From CAIPVR01 sp049316905 (lineage in GTDB: Bacteria > Actinomycetota > Acidimicrobiia > Acidimicrobiales > Microtrichaceae): DNA of 58,148 nucleotides. The stretch lies in NCBI GenBank assembly GCA_049316905.1, contig JBMOJH010000010.1, forward strand, positions 1 through 58,148, written 5' to 3'. The position numbers and the translations under genes are program-made. Positions 32,508-40,198 of this stretch are shown one piece after another (the first letter of the stretch is position 1; each line of letters starts with the position of its first letter). The notes under the pieces are model-generated. The model saw only the letters and a program-made list of their open reading frames with translations, ran no database searches and had not been told where the DNA came from.

Positions 32508-32855
32508 TCAGGACTTCCGGCGGCGGAACCAGCTGCGCCAGCCGGAGGACCGCTCCTCCGCGTCCACCTCGGCGCGCACCTTGGGCACCGCCGCGTTCAC
32601 GATGTCCTCGGCCTCGTCGAGGAGCGCCGCGATCGACGGGTCCTCGCCCACACCGGGCGGCTCGGGCGGCGGGGGCGGCGTGACCAGGGTGCCGTGCTGC
32701 CAGTTCACGTCCGCGAGGCGCGGCTGGTAGGCCGCGCAGTCGTCGGGGCAGCGCCACGGCGCCTCCGGGGCCAGGTCGAGGTCGCACTTCCGCACGGTCT
32801 CCCCGTTCGGATACGCGCGGCTCTCGAAGAACTTGCAGTTCTCCCGCATCGGCAT
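32508..32855 (-). CDS. Small Cys-containing hypothetical protein
   Basis: The 115-residue protein starts MPMRENCKFFESRAYPNGETVRKCDLDLAPEAPWRCPDDCAAYQPR; four Cys in the first 45 residues (C-x16-C-x11-C-x3-C) could bind a metal or cluster. A Pro-rich stretch and a charged helix (IAALLDEAEDIVNAAVPKVRAEVDAEER) end in a basic SWFRRRKS. The ATG at 32855 is 6 nt from CAGAAT, close to the leaderless pattern; GTG 32861 and ATG 32849 are alternatives. No named family; the EVE gene follows 4 nt after its stop. Confidence 0.7.
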   Translation of the reverse strand: MPMRENCKFFESRAYPNGETVRKCDLDLAPEAPWRCPDDCAAYQPRLADVNWQHGTLVTPPPPPEPPGVGEDPSIAALLDEAEDIVNAAVPKVRAEVDAEERSSGWRSWFRRRKS

Positions 32856-32965
32856 GCCCACATTCTGGCAGCGGCGCTCCCGGCGTCCGTCACACCCCCG
32901 GGTCCGTGGCCCACGACCGCGAGGGATTCCTCAGCGAGCCCCCCGGCGCGGCCGACAACAGCACC

Positions 32966-33907
32966 ATGAGCGTGTCGCCCGATGCCAGGACCTACCGCCG
33001 CGTGCTCGACGCGGCGGGCGTAGCCGTGGCCTCGATCGACCCCGACGGGCACCTGGCGCGGGTCAATCCGGCCTTCGCCCGCCTGTGCGGTCGAGCGGCG
33101 GGCGAACTCCACGGCCTGCACCTGCTCGCGCTGTGCCCCGGCATCGAGCAGCCCGCGGTGCTCAGCGCGGTGACCCACGTGGTGGGCGGCGTCAGCGAGG
33201 TCGAGGAGGTCGAGTTGCGGGCGCGCGCCGCGGACGGCCACGTACGGACGCTGCGGCTCACGCTCGGCGCCGCGACCGGTGCCGACGGCCGGGTGCTCGA
33301 GCTCGTGGCGGTGGCCGCTGACCTCACCGACGAACGGCGCGCCGACCGTCGACGCCGACAGGAGGCCTTGGGGCGGGCACGCGAGCGCGTGGAGGACCCC
33401 GACACCGGCCTGCCGAACCTGCGGGCCCAGCGGCTGCTCGTGGCGTCGGCCGTGCGGCGTTCGGCCCGGAACGGGGCGCCCTTCGGCGTGCTGCGCTGCG
33501 ACGTCGGCGACCTCGACGCGCTGGAACGGGACCACGGCGCGGAACTGACCCGGGTGGCGCTCGATCTGCTCGGCGACCGGCTCACCCAACGCCTGCGCCC
33601 CGGCGACACGGTGGTCCGGACGGGGACGGGCCGATTCCTCGTCCTGGCCGAGGACCTCGGGGACCCGCAGGACGCGGCCGGGGTGGCCTACCGACTCCTC
33701 GCCGCGGTGGTCGAGCCGCTGCACGCGGGGACGCGGGACGTGGCGGTGGAGCTCACCCTCGGCGTGGTCGTCGGCGACGGCGGTGCCTCACCCGCCGAGC
33801 TGATGGCCGCGGCGGACGAGGTGGCGACCGAGGCGCTGGAAGGCGGCCCGGGCGGCTTCCGCATCGCGGACCACCGGCCGGGTCACGTGGGCCGGCCGAT
33901 CGGCTGA
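32966..33907 (+). CDS. PAS plus degenerate GGDEF-domain protein
   Basis: The 313-residue protein has an N-terminal PAS domain (TYRRVLDAAGVAVASIDPDGHLARVNPAFARLCGR, residues about 8-130) and a GGDEF-like domain starting at DPDTGLPNLRAQRLL. The catalytic GGDEF loop is replaced by RTGTGRFLVLAE, so diguanylate cyclase activity is unlikely; it may be a sensor or GTP-binding effector. The ATG at 32966 is preferred; an in-frame GTG at 32906 would add 20 residues. It converges on sufB. Confidence 0.8.
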   Translation: MSVSPDARTYRRVLDAAGVAVASIDPDGHLARVNPAFARLCGRAAGELHGLHLLALCPGIEQPAVLSAVTHVVGGVSEVEEVELRARAADGHVRTLRLTLGAATGADGRVLELVAVAADLTDERRADRRRRQEALGRARERVEDPDTGLPNLRAQRLLVASAVRRSARNGAPFGVLRCDVGDLDALERDHGAELTRVALDLLGDRLTQRLRPGDTVVRTGTGRFLVLAEDLGDPQDAAGVAYRLLAAVVEPLHAGTRDVAVELTLGVVVGDGGASPAELMAAADEVATEALEGGPGGFRIADHRPGHVGRPIG

Positions 33908-33908
33908 G

Positions 33909-33927
33909 TCAGCCCACGCTGCCTTCC
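33909..33927. repeat. Duplicate of the sufB 3' end
   Basis: The 19 bp TCAGCCCACGCTGCCTTCC recurs exactly at 33977-33995, where it is the sufB stop and last codons. It is a 68-bp-spaced direct repeat, a likely trace of a short duplication at the junction of two convergent genes. Confidence 0.85.
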
Positions 33928-33946
33928 CCCGCCTCTCCCCCGGCCA

Positions 33947-33966
33947 CCCACCCCCCATCGGGTGGG
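33947..33966. terminator. Hairpin between PAS-GGDEF and sufB
   Basis: CCCACCC and GGGTGGG form a perfect 7-bp stem around a 6-nt loop, between the two converging stop codons. Confidence 0.5.
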
Positions 33967-33976
33967 CTTCGCAGGC

Positions 33977-35371
33977 TCAGCCCACGCTGCCTTCCATCTG
34001 CAGCTCGATCAGGCGGCTCCACTCCACCGCGTACTCCATGGGCAGCGTGCGGGTCACCGGCTCGATGAAGCCGTTCACCACCATCGACATGGCCTGCTCC
34101 TCGGAGAGGCCGCGGCTCATCAGGTAGAAGAGCTGCTCGTCGGCCACCTTCGACACCGTCGCCTCGTGGCCGATGATCGCGTCACGCGAACCCACCTCCA
34201 TGTAGGGGTAGGTGTCGGACACCGAGTCCTCGTCGAGGATGAGCGCGTCGCACTGCACGTGGCTCTTGCAGTTGCGCGCCCCCTCCTCGACCCGGACGAG
34301 TCCGCGGTACGAGGTCCGGCCGCCGTCCTTCGAGATGGACTTCGACACGATCTTCGAGGTCGTCTCGGGAGCGGCGTGCACCATCTTCGCCCCGGTGTCC
34401 TGATGCTGACCCGGACCGGCGTACGCGACCGACAGCACCTCGCCGGACGCCTTCGGTCCGACCATCACGACGCTCGGGTACTTCATGGTGAGGCGCGACC
34501 CGATGTTGCCGTCGATCCACTCCATGTGGCCCTCGGCCTCGACGACGGCTCGCTTGGTGACCAGGTTGAACACGTTCGACGACCAGTTCTGGATCGTCGT
34601 GTAGGTCACCCGGGCCGACGGCTTCACCACGATCTCGACGACCGCGGAGTGCAGCGAGTCCGAGGTGTACACCGGCGCCGAGCAGCCCTCGATGTAGTGC
34701 ACCTTGGAGCCCTCGTCCGCGATGATCAGCGTGCGCTCGAACTGGCCCATGTTCTCCGCGTTGATGCGGAAGTAGGCCTGCAGCGGCATCTCGACCTCCA
34801 CGCCCGGCGGGACGTAGATGAACGAGCCACCCGACCACACGGAGCTGTTGAGCGCCGAGAACTTGTTGTCGTTCCGCGGGATGACGGTGCCGAAGTACTG
34901 CTTGACGATCTCCGGGTACTCCCGCAGCGCGGTGTCCATGTCGCAGAAGATGACGCCCTGGCGCTCGAGGTCCTCGCGGTTGCGGTGGAAGACCACCTCG
35001 GACTCGTACTGCGCCGTCACGCCGGCGAGGTACTTGCGCTCCGCCTCCGGGATGCCGAGCTTCTCGTAGGTGTTCTTGATGGCGTCCGGGAGGTCGTCCC
35101 AGTCGTCCACCTGCCCGCCGGTGGGCTTGATGTAGTAGTAGATGTCGTCGAAGTAGATCTCGCTCATGTCGCCGCCCCAGTTGGGCATCGGGCGCTTCTC
35201 GAAGGCCCGCAGCGACTTGAGGCGGTAGTCGAGCATCCAGTCCGGCTCGCCCTTCATCCACGACATCTCGCGGACGATGGCCTCGTCGAGCCCGCGCTTG
35301 GGCTTGAAGACGTAGTCCTCCTCGTCGCTCCAGCCGAGCGAGTACTTGGAGAGGTCGAGATCGACCGACAT
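33977..35371 (-). CDS. sufB: SufB scaffold protein
   Basis: The 464-residue protein is the Fe-S scaffold subunit. It has LGWSDEEDYVFKPKRGLDEAIVREMSWMK, SALNSSVWSGGSFIYVPPG, YIEGCSAPVYTSDSLHSAVVEI, SYRGLVRVEEGARNCKSHVQCDALI (conserved Cys region) and ATVSKVADEQLFYLMSRGLSE. The ATG at 35371 has GGAGGC upstream. Unlike the usual sufB-sufD-sufC order it stands alone, converging on a PAS-GGDEF gene. It has a leader of about 80 nt with a degenerate suf operator at its far end. Confidence 0.96.
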   Translation of the reverse strand: MSVDLDLSKYSLGWSDEEDYVFKPKRGLDEAIVREMSWMKGEPDWMLDYRLKSLRAFEKRPMPNWGGDMSEIYFDDIYYYIKPTGGQVDDWDDLPDAIKNTYEKLGIPEAERKYLAGVTAQYESEVVFHRNREDLERQGVIFCDMDTALREYPEIVKQYFGTVIPRNDNKFSALNSSVWSGGSFIYVPPGVEVEMPLQAYFRINAENMGQFERTLIIADEGSKVHYIEGCSAPVYTSDSLHSAVVEIVVKPSARVTYTTIQNWSSNVFNLVTKRAVVEAEGHMEWIDGNIGSRLTMKYPSVVMVGPKASGEVLSVAYAGPGQHQDTGAKMVHAAPETTSKIVSKSISKDGGRTSYRGLVRVEEGARNCKSHVQCDALILDEDSVSDTYPYMEVGSRDAIIGHEATVSKVADEQLFYLMSRGLSEEQAMSMVVNGFIEPVTRTLPMEYAVEWSRLIELQMEGSVG

Positions 35372-35402
35372 GGGTGCCTCCGTGGCGGGTGGACTGTCCT
35401 GG

Positions 35403-35412
35403 CGAACGTTCG
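35403..35412. promoter_or_regulatory. CGAACGTTCG palindrome in the sufB leader
   Basis: This perfect 10-bp palindrome recurs at 41986-41995 before the GGDEF-EAL gene, both times followed by GGG. It lacks the 4-bp spacer of an actinobacterial LexA box. The function is unknown. Confidence 0.3.
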
Positions 35413-35452
35413 GGGTCTGGCCGTGTGGTGCAACCCCCCGCCGGAGCAGGGA

Positions 35453-35475
35453 ATTTCTCCTACGTGGATAGTAAC
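35453..35475 (-). promoter_or_regulatory. Degenerate suf operator 3 and sufB promoter
   Basis: Read on the minus strand, CGTAGGAGAAAT matches the operator half CGTAGTGGAAAT at 10 of 12 positions; the other half keeps only ACTA and a few more bases. A TACTAT -10-like box overlaps the weak half. Confidence 0.45.
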
Positions 35476-35536
35476 AACCCGGCGGGACCCCGGACACGGC
35501 GGTGCCGGGCTCCGGGGCGTGGGGCCACCGTCGCCC

Positions 35537-35548
35537 TAGGCTGGCCGG
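35537..35548 (+). promoter_or_regulatory. Leaderless promoter of the DUF2752 gene
   Basis: TAGGCT (35537-35542) is 6 nt from the GTG at 35549. Confidence 0.5.
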
Positions 35549-36073
35549 GTGACCGCGCCCGCACCTCCCCGCCCCGGGAACGATCCGGATCATTGGCGCG
35601 CGCCGGCCGGGCCCGTGCCGCCCGCCCCCACGGGGAACAACGGTCCGCGCTGGGTGGCGCCCGTGGCGGTCGGCGCGATCGGCGCGTGCGCCTGCGCGGC
35701 GGTGGCGTTCTGGAACCCGGGCGACGGGGGCACCCCGGTGTGCTGGTCCCAGGGCATCTTCGGCGTCGACTGCCCGTTCTGCGGCGGCCTCCGCGCCGCC
35801 AACGCGCTGCTGCGGGGCGACGTGGCCGCGGCGCTCGACCACAACGTGCTGCTCGCGATCGCGATGCCGCTGCTCGCCCTCGCCTGGGTGGTGTGGCTCG
35901 TCCGGTCGCTGCAGGACCGGCCGGTGCCGCAGTGGCTCCACCGCGCGCTGCACCCCCCGGCCCCGGTCCTGATCGGCCTCGGTGTGCTGCTCCTCGTGTT
36001 CGCCGTGGTCCGGAACCTCGACGGCGGACCGGCCTGGGTGACCTGGCTGCACTCCACCGCGTACCGCAGCTGA
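35549..36073 (+). CDS. DUF2752 membrane protein
   Basis: The 174-residue protein has a Pro-rich cytoplasmic start, a first membrane helix (WVAPVAVGAIGACACAAVAFW) and the DUF2752 signature CPFCGGLRAANALLRGDVAAALDHN. Two further hydrophobic segments follow (VLLAIAMPLLALAWVVWLV and PVLIGLGVLLLVFAVV). The CPxCG-R motif is conserved in the family, whose role is unknown. Three bases separate its stop from that of the convergent carbonic anhydrase-like gene. Confidence 0.85.
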   Translation: MTAPAPPRPGNDPDHWRAPAGPVPPAPTGNNGPRWVAPVAVGAIGACACAAVAFWNPGDGGTPVCWSQGIFGVDCPFCGGLRAANALLRGDVAAALDHNVLLAIAMPLLALAWVVWLVRSLQDRPVPQWLHRALHPPAPVLIGLGVLLLVFAVVRNLDGGPAWVTWLHSTAYRS

Positions 36074-36076
36074 GCG

Positions 36077-36595
36077 TCAGTCGATCCGGCGGAGGCGGTC
36101 GCGGTAGCGGGCGGTCCGACGCACGTACGACTCCACGCCCATGTCGAAGTGACCCGGCGTGACCGCGCCCTCCTTGATGGTCGCCGGCACACCGAGCGCC
36201 ATCGCGAGCGGCGGCACCACCTTGCGGTTGCCCACGAACGCGTTGGCCCCGACCACCGCCTCACGGCCCACCCGGGCGTCGTGCAGCACGATCGAGCCCA
36301 CCCCGATCAGCGCCTTGTCCTCCACGGTGCACCCCTCGAGGTGCGCGAGGTGGCCGACGGTCACCTCGTCGCCGAGCGTGGTGGGCCAGATCGCGGTGGT
36401 GTGGAGCACCGCACCGTCCTGGATCGAGCAGCGGGCCCCCACGTAGATGAACCCGTCGTCGCCGCGCAGCACCGCCTGGGGCCAGACCGACGTGTGGGCG
36501 CCGAGCACCACGTTGCCGATGACGGTGGCGTCGGGGTGCACCCAGGCGTCGGGATGGATCTCGGGGACCTGGTCCCCCAGCGCGTAGACGGCCAT
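36077..36595 (-). CDS. Gamma carbonic anhydrase-family protein
   Basis: The 172-residue protein is a left-handed beta-helix with hexapeptide repeats (HPDATVIGNVVLGAHTSVWPQAVLRGDDGFIYVGARCSIQDGAVLHT). Metal-ligand His residues appear in VLHT, VTVGHLAHLEG. The set matches YrdA/PaaY-like gamma carbonic anhydrases. Whether it hydrates CO2 is not certain, since many relatives show little activity. TACTCC, one base off TANNNT, lies 6 nt before the ATG. Confidence 0.88.
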   Translation of the reverse strand: MAVYALGDQVPEIHPDAWVHPDATVIGNVVLGAHTSVWPQAVLRGDDGFIYVGARCSIQDGAVLHTTAIWPTTLGDEVTVGHLAHLEGCTVEDKALIGVGSIVLHDARVGREAVVGANAFVGNRKVVPPLAMALGVPATIKEGAVTPGHFDMGVESYVRRTARYRDRLRRID

Positions 36596-36609
36596 GGCGT
36601 CGGAGTATG

Positions 36610-37128
36610 TCAGCCGAGCGGCTCGTGGCGGCCGTAGGCGCCACGGAAGAACAGCAGCGGGCCGGCGTCCTCACGGTGCACCTCGAGTGCGCGGACCCGG
36701 CCGATCACGACGACGTGGTCGCCCTCGGTCACCTGGTCGTGGAGGTCGCAGTCGAGGTGCGCCACCGCGCCGTGGATCAGCGGCGAGCCCGTGACGGGCG
36801 CCGGCTCCCAGGCGAGCCCCTCGAACTTGTCCTCCACCTTGGACGCGAACCGGTTCGACGTCTCGTGCTGGTCGTCGGCCAGGACGCTCACGCCGAAGCT
36901 GCCGGCCTCCGCCATGTGGGGCCAGCTGCCCGAGGTGGTGGCCACGCAGAACCCCACGAGCGGCGGGTCGAGCGACACCGAGAAGAACGACCCGATGGCG
37001 AGACCCATCTGGCGCCCGCCCACCTGCGACGCCACCACGGTCACACCGGTCGGGAAGTGGCCCAGCACCTTGCGGAACACGGACGGGTCGATCTCCACCG
37101 AGGCGGGCTCGGGCTGCGCGTCGCTCAT
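36610..37128 (-). CDS. Flavin reductase-like FMN-binding protein
   Basis: The 172-residue protein has the split-barrel flavin reductase pattern FRKVLGHFPTGVTVVAS, GLAIGSFFSVSLDPPLVGFCVATTS and SFGVSVLADDQHETSNRFA. Such proteins supply reduced flavin to two-component monooxygenases. No monooxygenase is adjacent. It lies between an MBL gene and the carbonic anhydrase-like gene on the same strand with gaps of 12-14 bp, so the three may be co-transcribed. Confidence 0.88.
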   Translation of the reverse strand: MSDAQPEPASVEIDPSVFRKVLGHFPTGVTVVASQVGGRQMGLAIGSFFSVSLDPPLVGFCVATTSGSWPHMAEAGSFGVSVLADDQHETSNRFASKVEDKFEGLAWEPAPVTGSPLIHGAVAHLDCDLHDQVTEGDHVVVIGRVRALEVHREDAGPLLFFRGAYGRHEPLG

Positions 37129-37140
37129 GGGCCGCGCAGG

Positions 37141-38013
37141 CTACCGGGCGGTCGGGAGGTCGGCGCAGGTGAGCCGCCGCGACAGCGAGAGGGTGAGCCC
37201 CTCCGACGCGGCGAGCACCTCCGCCACACCGCGCGCCCGGGCCCGGTCCGCGGTGACGGCCAGCAGCTCGTCCACCCGGTCGTCGGTGTGCGACGGGTCG
37301 TGGTGGAAGAGCACCAGCGTGCGGGCCCCCGCCGCGGCGGCCACCTCGAGGGCGTAGTCGACCGTGCAGTGGCCCCAGTCGGAGCGGAGCGCGAACTCGT
37401 CGTCGTCGAACTGGGCGTCGTGGATCAGCACGTCCACGCCGCGGCAGAGCTCCACCACCGCCGGATCGATCTCGGTGGCCCCGACCCCCGGTTGCTGGTG
37501 GTCGCTCACGTACGCGACCGACCGGCCCTCGCTCTCCACCCGGAACCCGAGGGTGGGGCCGATGTGGGGGACCCACTCGGCGCGCACGGTGGCGCCGGGG
37601 AGCTGGATCGTGCCCGCCGCGGTGTCGTGGAAGACGATCTCGCCGGGGAGGTCGTCGATGCCCACCGGGAAGTACGGCGGCTGCACGAAGGAGCGCACTG
37701 CGGCCTCGAGCGTCGTCTCGTCCTGGGCCGGGCCGTAGACGTCGAGCCGGGCGCCCTCGCAGAGCAGCGGCGCGAAGAACGGGATGCCCTGGACGTGGTC
37801 CCAGTGCAGGTGGGTCACGAGCGCGGTGCCGCGGAACGGGCCGTCGCCGGCGCGGTCGAGCCCGAAGAAGCGCAGACCGGTACCCAGGTCCAGGACGATC
37901 GGGGCGTGGTCCGCGGACTCCACGACCACGCACGCCGTGTTCCCCCCGTAGCGGCTCACGCTCTCGCACGAGCACGGCGTGGAGCCGCGCACCCCGTAGA
38001 AGGTGACGTTCAG
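37141..38013 (-). CDS. MBL-fold hydrolase with probable CTG start
   Basis: The 290-residue protein begins LNVTFYGVRGSTPCSCESVSRYGGNTAC, the typical start of PhnP/RNase Z-like hydrolases, and has the metal motif VTHLHWDHVQG, VSDHQQPG, LIHDAQFDDDEF, HCTVDYALE and LFHHDPSHTDD. No ATG, GTG or TTG lies at the family N-terminus. A CTG at 38013 does, with AGGGGGA 7 nt upstream, so CTG is the inferred start. The -10-like TACTGT at 38066-38071 rules out much longer upstream forms. Confidence 0.85.
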   Translation of the reverse strand: MNVTFYGVRGSTPCSCESVSRYGGNTACVVVESADHAPIVLDLGTGLRFFGLDRAGDGPFRGTALVTHLHWDHVQGIPFFAPLLCEGARLDVYGPAQDETTLEAAVRSFVQPPYFPVGIDDLPGEIVFHDTAAGTIQLPGATVRAEWVPHIGPTLGFRVESEGRSVAYVSDHQQPGVGATEIDPAVVELCRGVDVLIHDAQFDDDEFALRSDWGHCTVDYALEVAAAAGARTLVLFHHDPSHTDDRVDELLAVTADRARARGVAEVLAASEGLTLSLSRRLTCADLPTAR

Positions 38014-38071
38014 GACCGGATCCCCCTGGCTGGCGCCGCCGGACGCCCCGGCGGTGTGAAGGTGAACAGTA
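38014..38071 (-). promoter_or_regulatory. Promoter and strong ribosome site before the CTG start
   Basis: TACTGT (38066-38071) would start a leader of about 45 nt. AGGGGGA (38021-38027) is 7 nt from the CTG at 38011-38013. Confidence 0.4.
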
Positions 38072-38122
38072 CGCAAACGAAGGGCCCGAGCGGCAGGGGG
38101 TGTGACCGAAATCTCGGGGCCG

Positions 38123-38134
38123 TAGTCTGCGGAC
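38123..38134 (+). promoter_or_regulatory. Leaderless promoter of the thioredoxin-fold/unknown-domain gene
   Basis: TAGTCT (38123-38128) is 6 nt from the GTG at 38135. Confidence 0.5.
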
Positions 38135-39646
38135 GTGAGCGACGCTCCCGCTGCACCGGCCACTCACACTGCCCCGGCCACTCCCACTGCCCCGGCGCTG
38201 CCGGACGGCTGGGTCGCCGTGGTCAAGCGCGACTGCCCCACCTGCGTCACGGTGGCACCCGCGCTCGTGGAGCTGGCGGCCGAGGTCCCGCTCACCGTGC
38301 TCACGCAGGACGACCCGTCGTTCCCCGAGGGCCTCCCCGACGGCGCCGGCCCGGTCGACGACACCACGCTCCACCGGTCCTGGCTGCTCGACATCGAGAC
38401 GGTGCCCACGCTGCTGCACCGCAGCGGTGGCACGGAGGACGTCCGGCTCGTCGGCTGGGACCGGGCCGAGTGGCGGGCCGCCACCGGGGTGGCCGGACTC
38501 GGCGGTGGCCTGCCGGAGTACCGGCCGGGATGCGGCTCGCTGTCGGTCGACCCGACCCGCACCGACGAGCTGAAGGTGCGTTTCGAGGGCGGCCGCCTCC
38601 GCAGCCGCCGGGTGGCGATCGCCGAGCTGGAGGACGAGTTCGAGGCCGGGTTCGACCGCGGCTGGACCGACGGGCTGCCGGTGGTCCCGCCCACCGAGGC
38701 GCGGGTGCTGCGGATGCTGGAGGGCACCACCCGCGACCCCGACGAGGTGGTGGCCGTCGTGCCGCCCGACCTCGTCGAGTGCACCGTGGAGAAGGTCGCG
38801 GTGAACGCGGTGATGGCAGGGTGCCGGCCCGAGTACCTCCCGGTGGTGCTCGCCGCGGTCGAGGCCGCCTGCACCGACGAGTTCAACATGCACGGTCTCC
38901 TCGCCACCACGTGGTTCTCGGGCCCGATGGTGGTGGTCGACGGGCCGATCGCCGGACGCATCGGGATGAACTGGGACATGAACGCGATGGGCCAGGGCAA
39001 CCGGGCGAACGCCACGATCGGGCGTGCGCTGCAGCTGGTGGTGCGCAACGTGGGCGGCGGGCGGCCGGGTGGGGTGGACCGCTCCACGCTCGGCAACCCC
39101 GGCAAGTACACGTTCTGCTTCGCGGAGCGGCCCCGCGCTGAGCTGCCCGGCGGTCCGGACTGGCCGGCACAGGCCACCGAGATGGGCATCGAACCCGGCA
39201 CCGACACCGTCACGCTGTTCGCTGCGGAAGGGGTGCGGGGCTTCGTCGACCAGCTCTCCCGCGAGCCGGAGTCGTTGGCCCGCGGCCTCGCCGCGATCCT
39301 CCGCACCGTGGCGCACCCGAAGCTGGCGCTGGCCTTCGACGCCGCCGTGGTGCTCAGCCCCGAGCACCTGCGGGTGTTCCGCGAGGGCGGCTGGTCGAAG
39401 GCGCGGCTGCGTGAACGGCTGGCTGAGCTCACCCTGCTGCCGCCGGGCGCCACGACCCGCGGCGGCGACGGGATGGCCGAGGGCATGCCCGACGGCTTCG
39501 ACGCGGTGGAGCTACCCAAGTTCCGCGACGGTGGGCTGCTCCTCTTCACCGCTGGCGGCGGGGCCGGGCTGTTCTCCGCGGTGATCGGCGGGTGGGCGTC
39601 GGGGTCGATGGGCTCCGCCCCGGTCACCCGCCGGATCGGGACGTAG
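38135..39646 (+). CDS. Thioredoxin-fold protein with large C-terminal domain, neighbour of UGSC selenoprotein
   Basis: The 503-residue protein has a disordered Ala/Thr/Pro N-terminus, then a thioredoxin-like domain (about 25-125) with Cys34-Pro-Thr-Cys37. The larger part (about 165-503) contains TDGLPVVPPTEARVLRML, VNAVMAGCRPEYLPVVLAAVEAA, MVVVDGPIAGRIGMN, GQGNRANATIGRALQLVVRNVGG and NPGKYTFCFAE. I know these strings from uncharacterised actinobacterial proteins but cannot assign a reaction. The stop TAG is part of the -10 box of the next gene, the UGSC selenoprotein. A redox partnership between the two is inferred from the CxxC and the close spacing. Confidence 0.8.
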   Translation: MSDAPAAPATHTAPATPTAPALPDGWVAVVKRDCPTCVTVAPALVELAAEVPLTVLTQDDPSFPEGLPDGAGPVDDTTLHRSWLLDIETVPTLLHRSGGTEDVRLVGWDRAEWRAATGVAGLGGGLPEYRPGCGSLSVDPTRTDELKVRFEGGRLRSRRVAIAELEDEFEAGFDRGWTDGLPVVPPTEARVLRMLEGTTRDPDEVVAVVPPDLVECTVEKVAVNAVMAGCRPEYLPVVLAAVEAACTDEFNMHGLLATTWFSGPMVVVDGPIAGRIGMNWDMNAMGQGNRANATIGRALQLVVRNVGGGRPGGVDRSTLGNPGKYTFCFAERPRAELPGGPDWPAQATEMGIEPGTDTVTLFAAEGVRGFVDQLSREPESLARGLAAILRTVAHPKLALAFDAAVVLSPEHLRVFREGGWSKARLRERLAELTLLPPGATTRGGDGMAEGMPDGFDAVELPKFRDGGLLLFTAGGGAGLFSAVIGGWASGSMGSAPVTRRIGT

Positions 39647-39655
39647 GATCGGCCC
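39644..39655 (+). promoter_or_regulatory. Leaderless promoter of the UGSC gene
   Basis: TAGGAT (39644-39649) is 6 nt from the ATG at 39656 and uses the TAG stop of the upstream gene. Confidence 0.5.
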
Positions 39656-40198
39656 ATGGCGTCCACGCCCACGACCGCGGCGCCCCGCGTGGTGCTCGAC
39701 CCCACCGGGGAGCTGAACCCCACGCAGGTCGAGCTCACCGAGCGGCCCGTGTCCCTCGAGGGCCTGACCGTGGGACTGCTCGACATCACGAAGGCCCGCG
39801 GCGACGTCTTCCTCGACCAGCTCGAGCTGCGCCTGCAGGAGCGCGGGCTGGAGACGCGGCGCTACGCGAAGCCGACGTTCACGAAGCCGGCGCCGGTGGA
39901 CCTCCGCCAGGAGATCGCGCAGCAGTGCCACGTGGTGATCGAGGCGCTCGCCGATTGAGGCAGCTGCACGTCGTGCAGTGTGCACGACATCGCTGACCTG
40001 GAGCGCCGGGGCCTGCCCGGCGTCTTCATCGCGTCCACCGAGTTCGTGAGCGCGGCCGACGCGCAGGTGGCCGCGCTCGGCGTGGACACGGCGCGGGTGT
40101 TCGTGCCGCACCCGATCCAGGACCGCACCGACGACGAGATGCGGGCGCTCGCCGACGGGTGCGTCGAGGAGCTCCTCGACGCCCTCACCCGCGCATAG
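39656..40198 (+). CDS. UGSC-family selenoprotein (TGA at 39956-39958 read as selenocysteine)
   Basis: Two stretches in the same frame, 39656-39955 and 39959-40198, are parted only by a TGA at codon 101. Read through, the protein is 180 residues with the motif Sec101-Gly-Ser-Cys104-Thr-Ser-Cys107, the signature of the UGSC selenoprotein family. Upstream are GLTVGLLDITKARGDVFLDQLELRLQERG and VDLRQEIAQQCHVVIEALAD; downstream DIADLERRGLPGVFIASTEF and RVFVPHPIQDRTDDEM. A hairpin fitting a bacterial SECIS begins 12 nt after the TGA. The product is probably a redox or thiol-active enzyme; its reaction is not known. The final codons and the TAG stop overlap a dispersed repeat. selA, selB, selD and tRNA-Sec must lie elsewhere. 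Confidence 0.92.
39970..39988 (+). promoter_or_regulatory. Candidate bacterial SECIS hairpin
   Basis: GTCGTGCA and TGCACGAC form a perfect 8-bp stem with apical GTG, 20 nt from the TGA, within the 16-37 nt window known for bacterial SECIS elements and with G first in the loop. A competing weaker stem (CTGCAC/GTGCAG, 39964-39978) sits too near the TGA. Confidence 0.7.

Noticed and set aside
39656..39958. Pseudogene with a premature stop
   Set aside because: The TGA is at the exact Sec position of a UGSC motif and the downstream codons are intact.
39980..40198. Separate short gene starting at GTG 39980 after the TGA
   Set aside because: Same frame as the upstream part, no ribosome site, and it begins inside the SECIS-like hairpin; one selenoprotein explains both halves.
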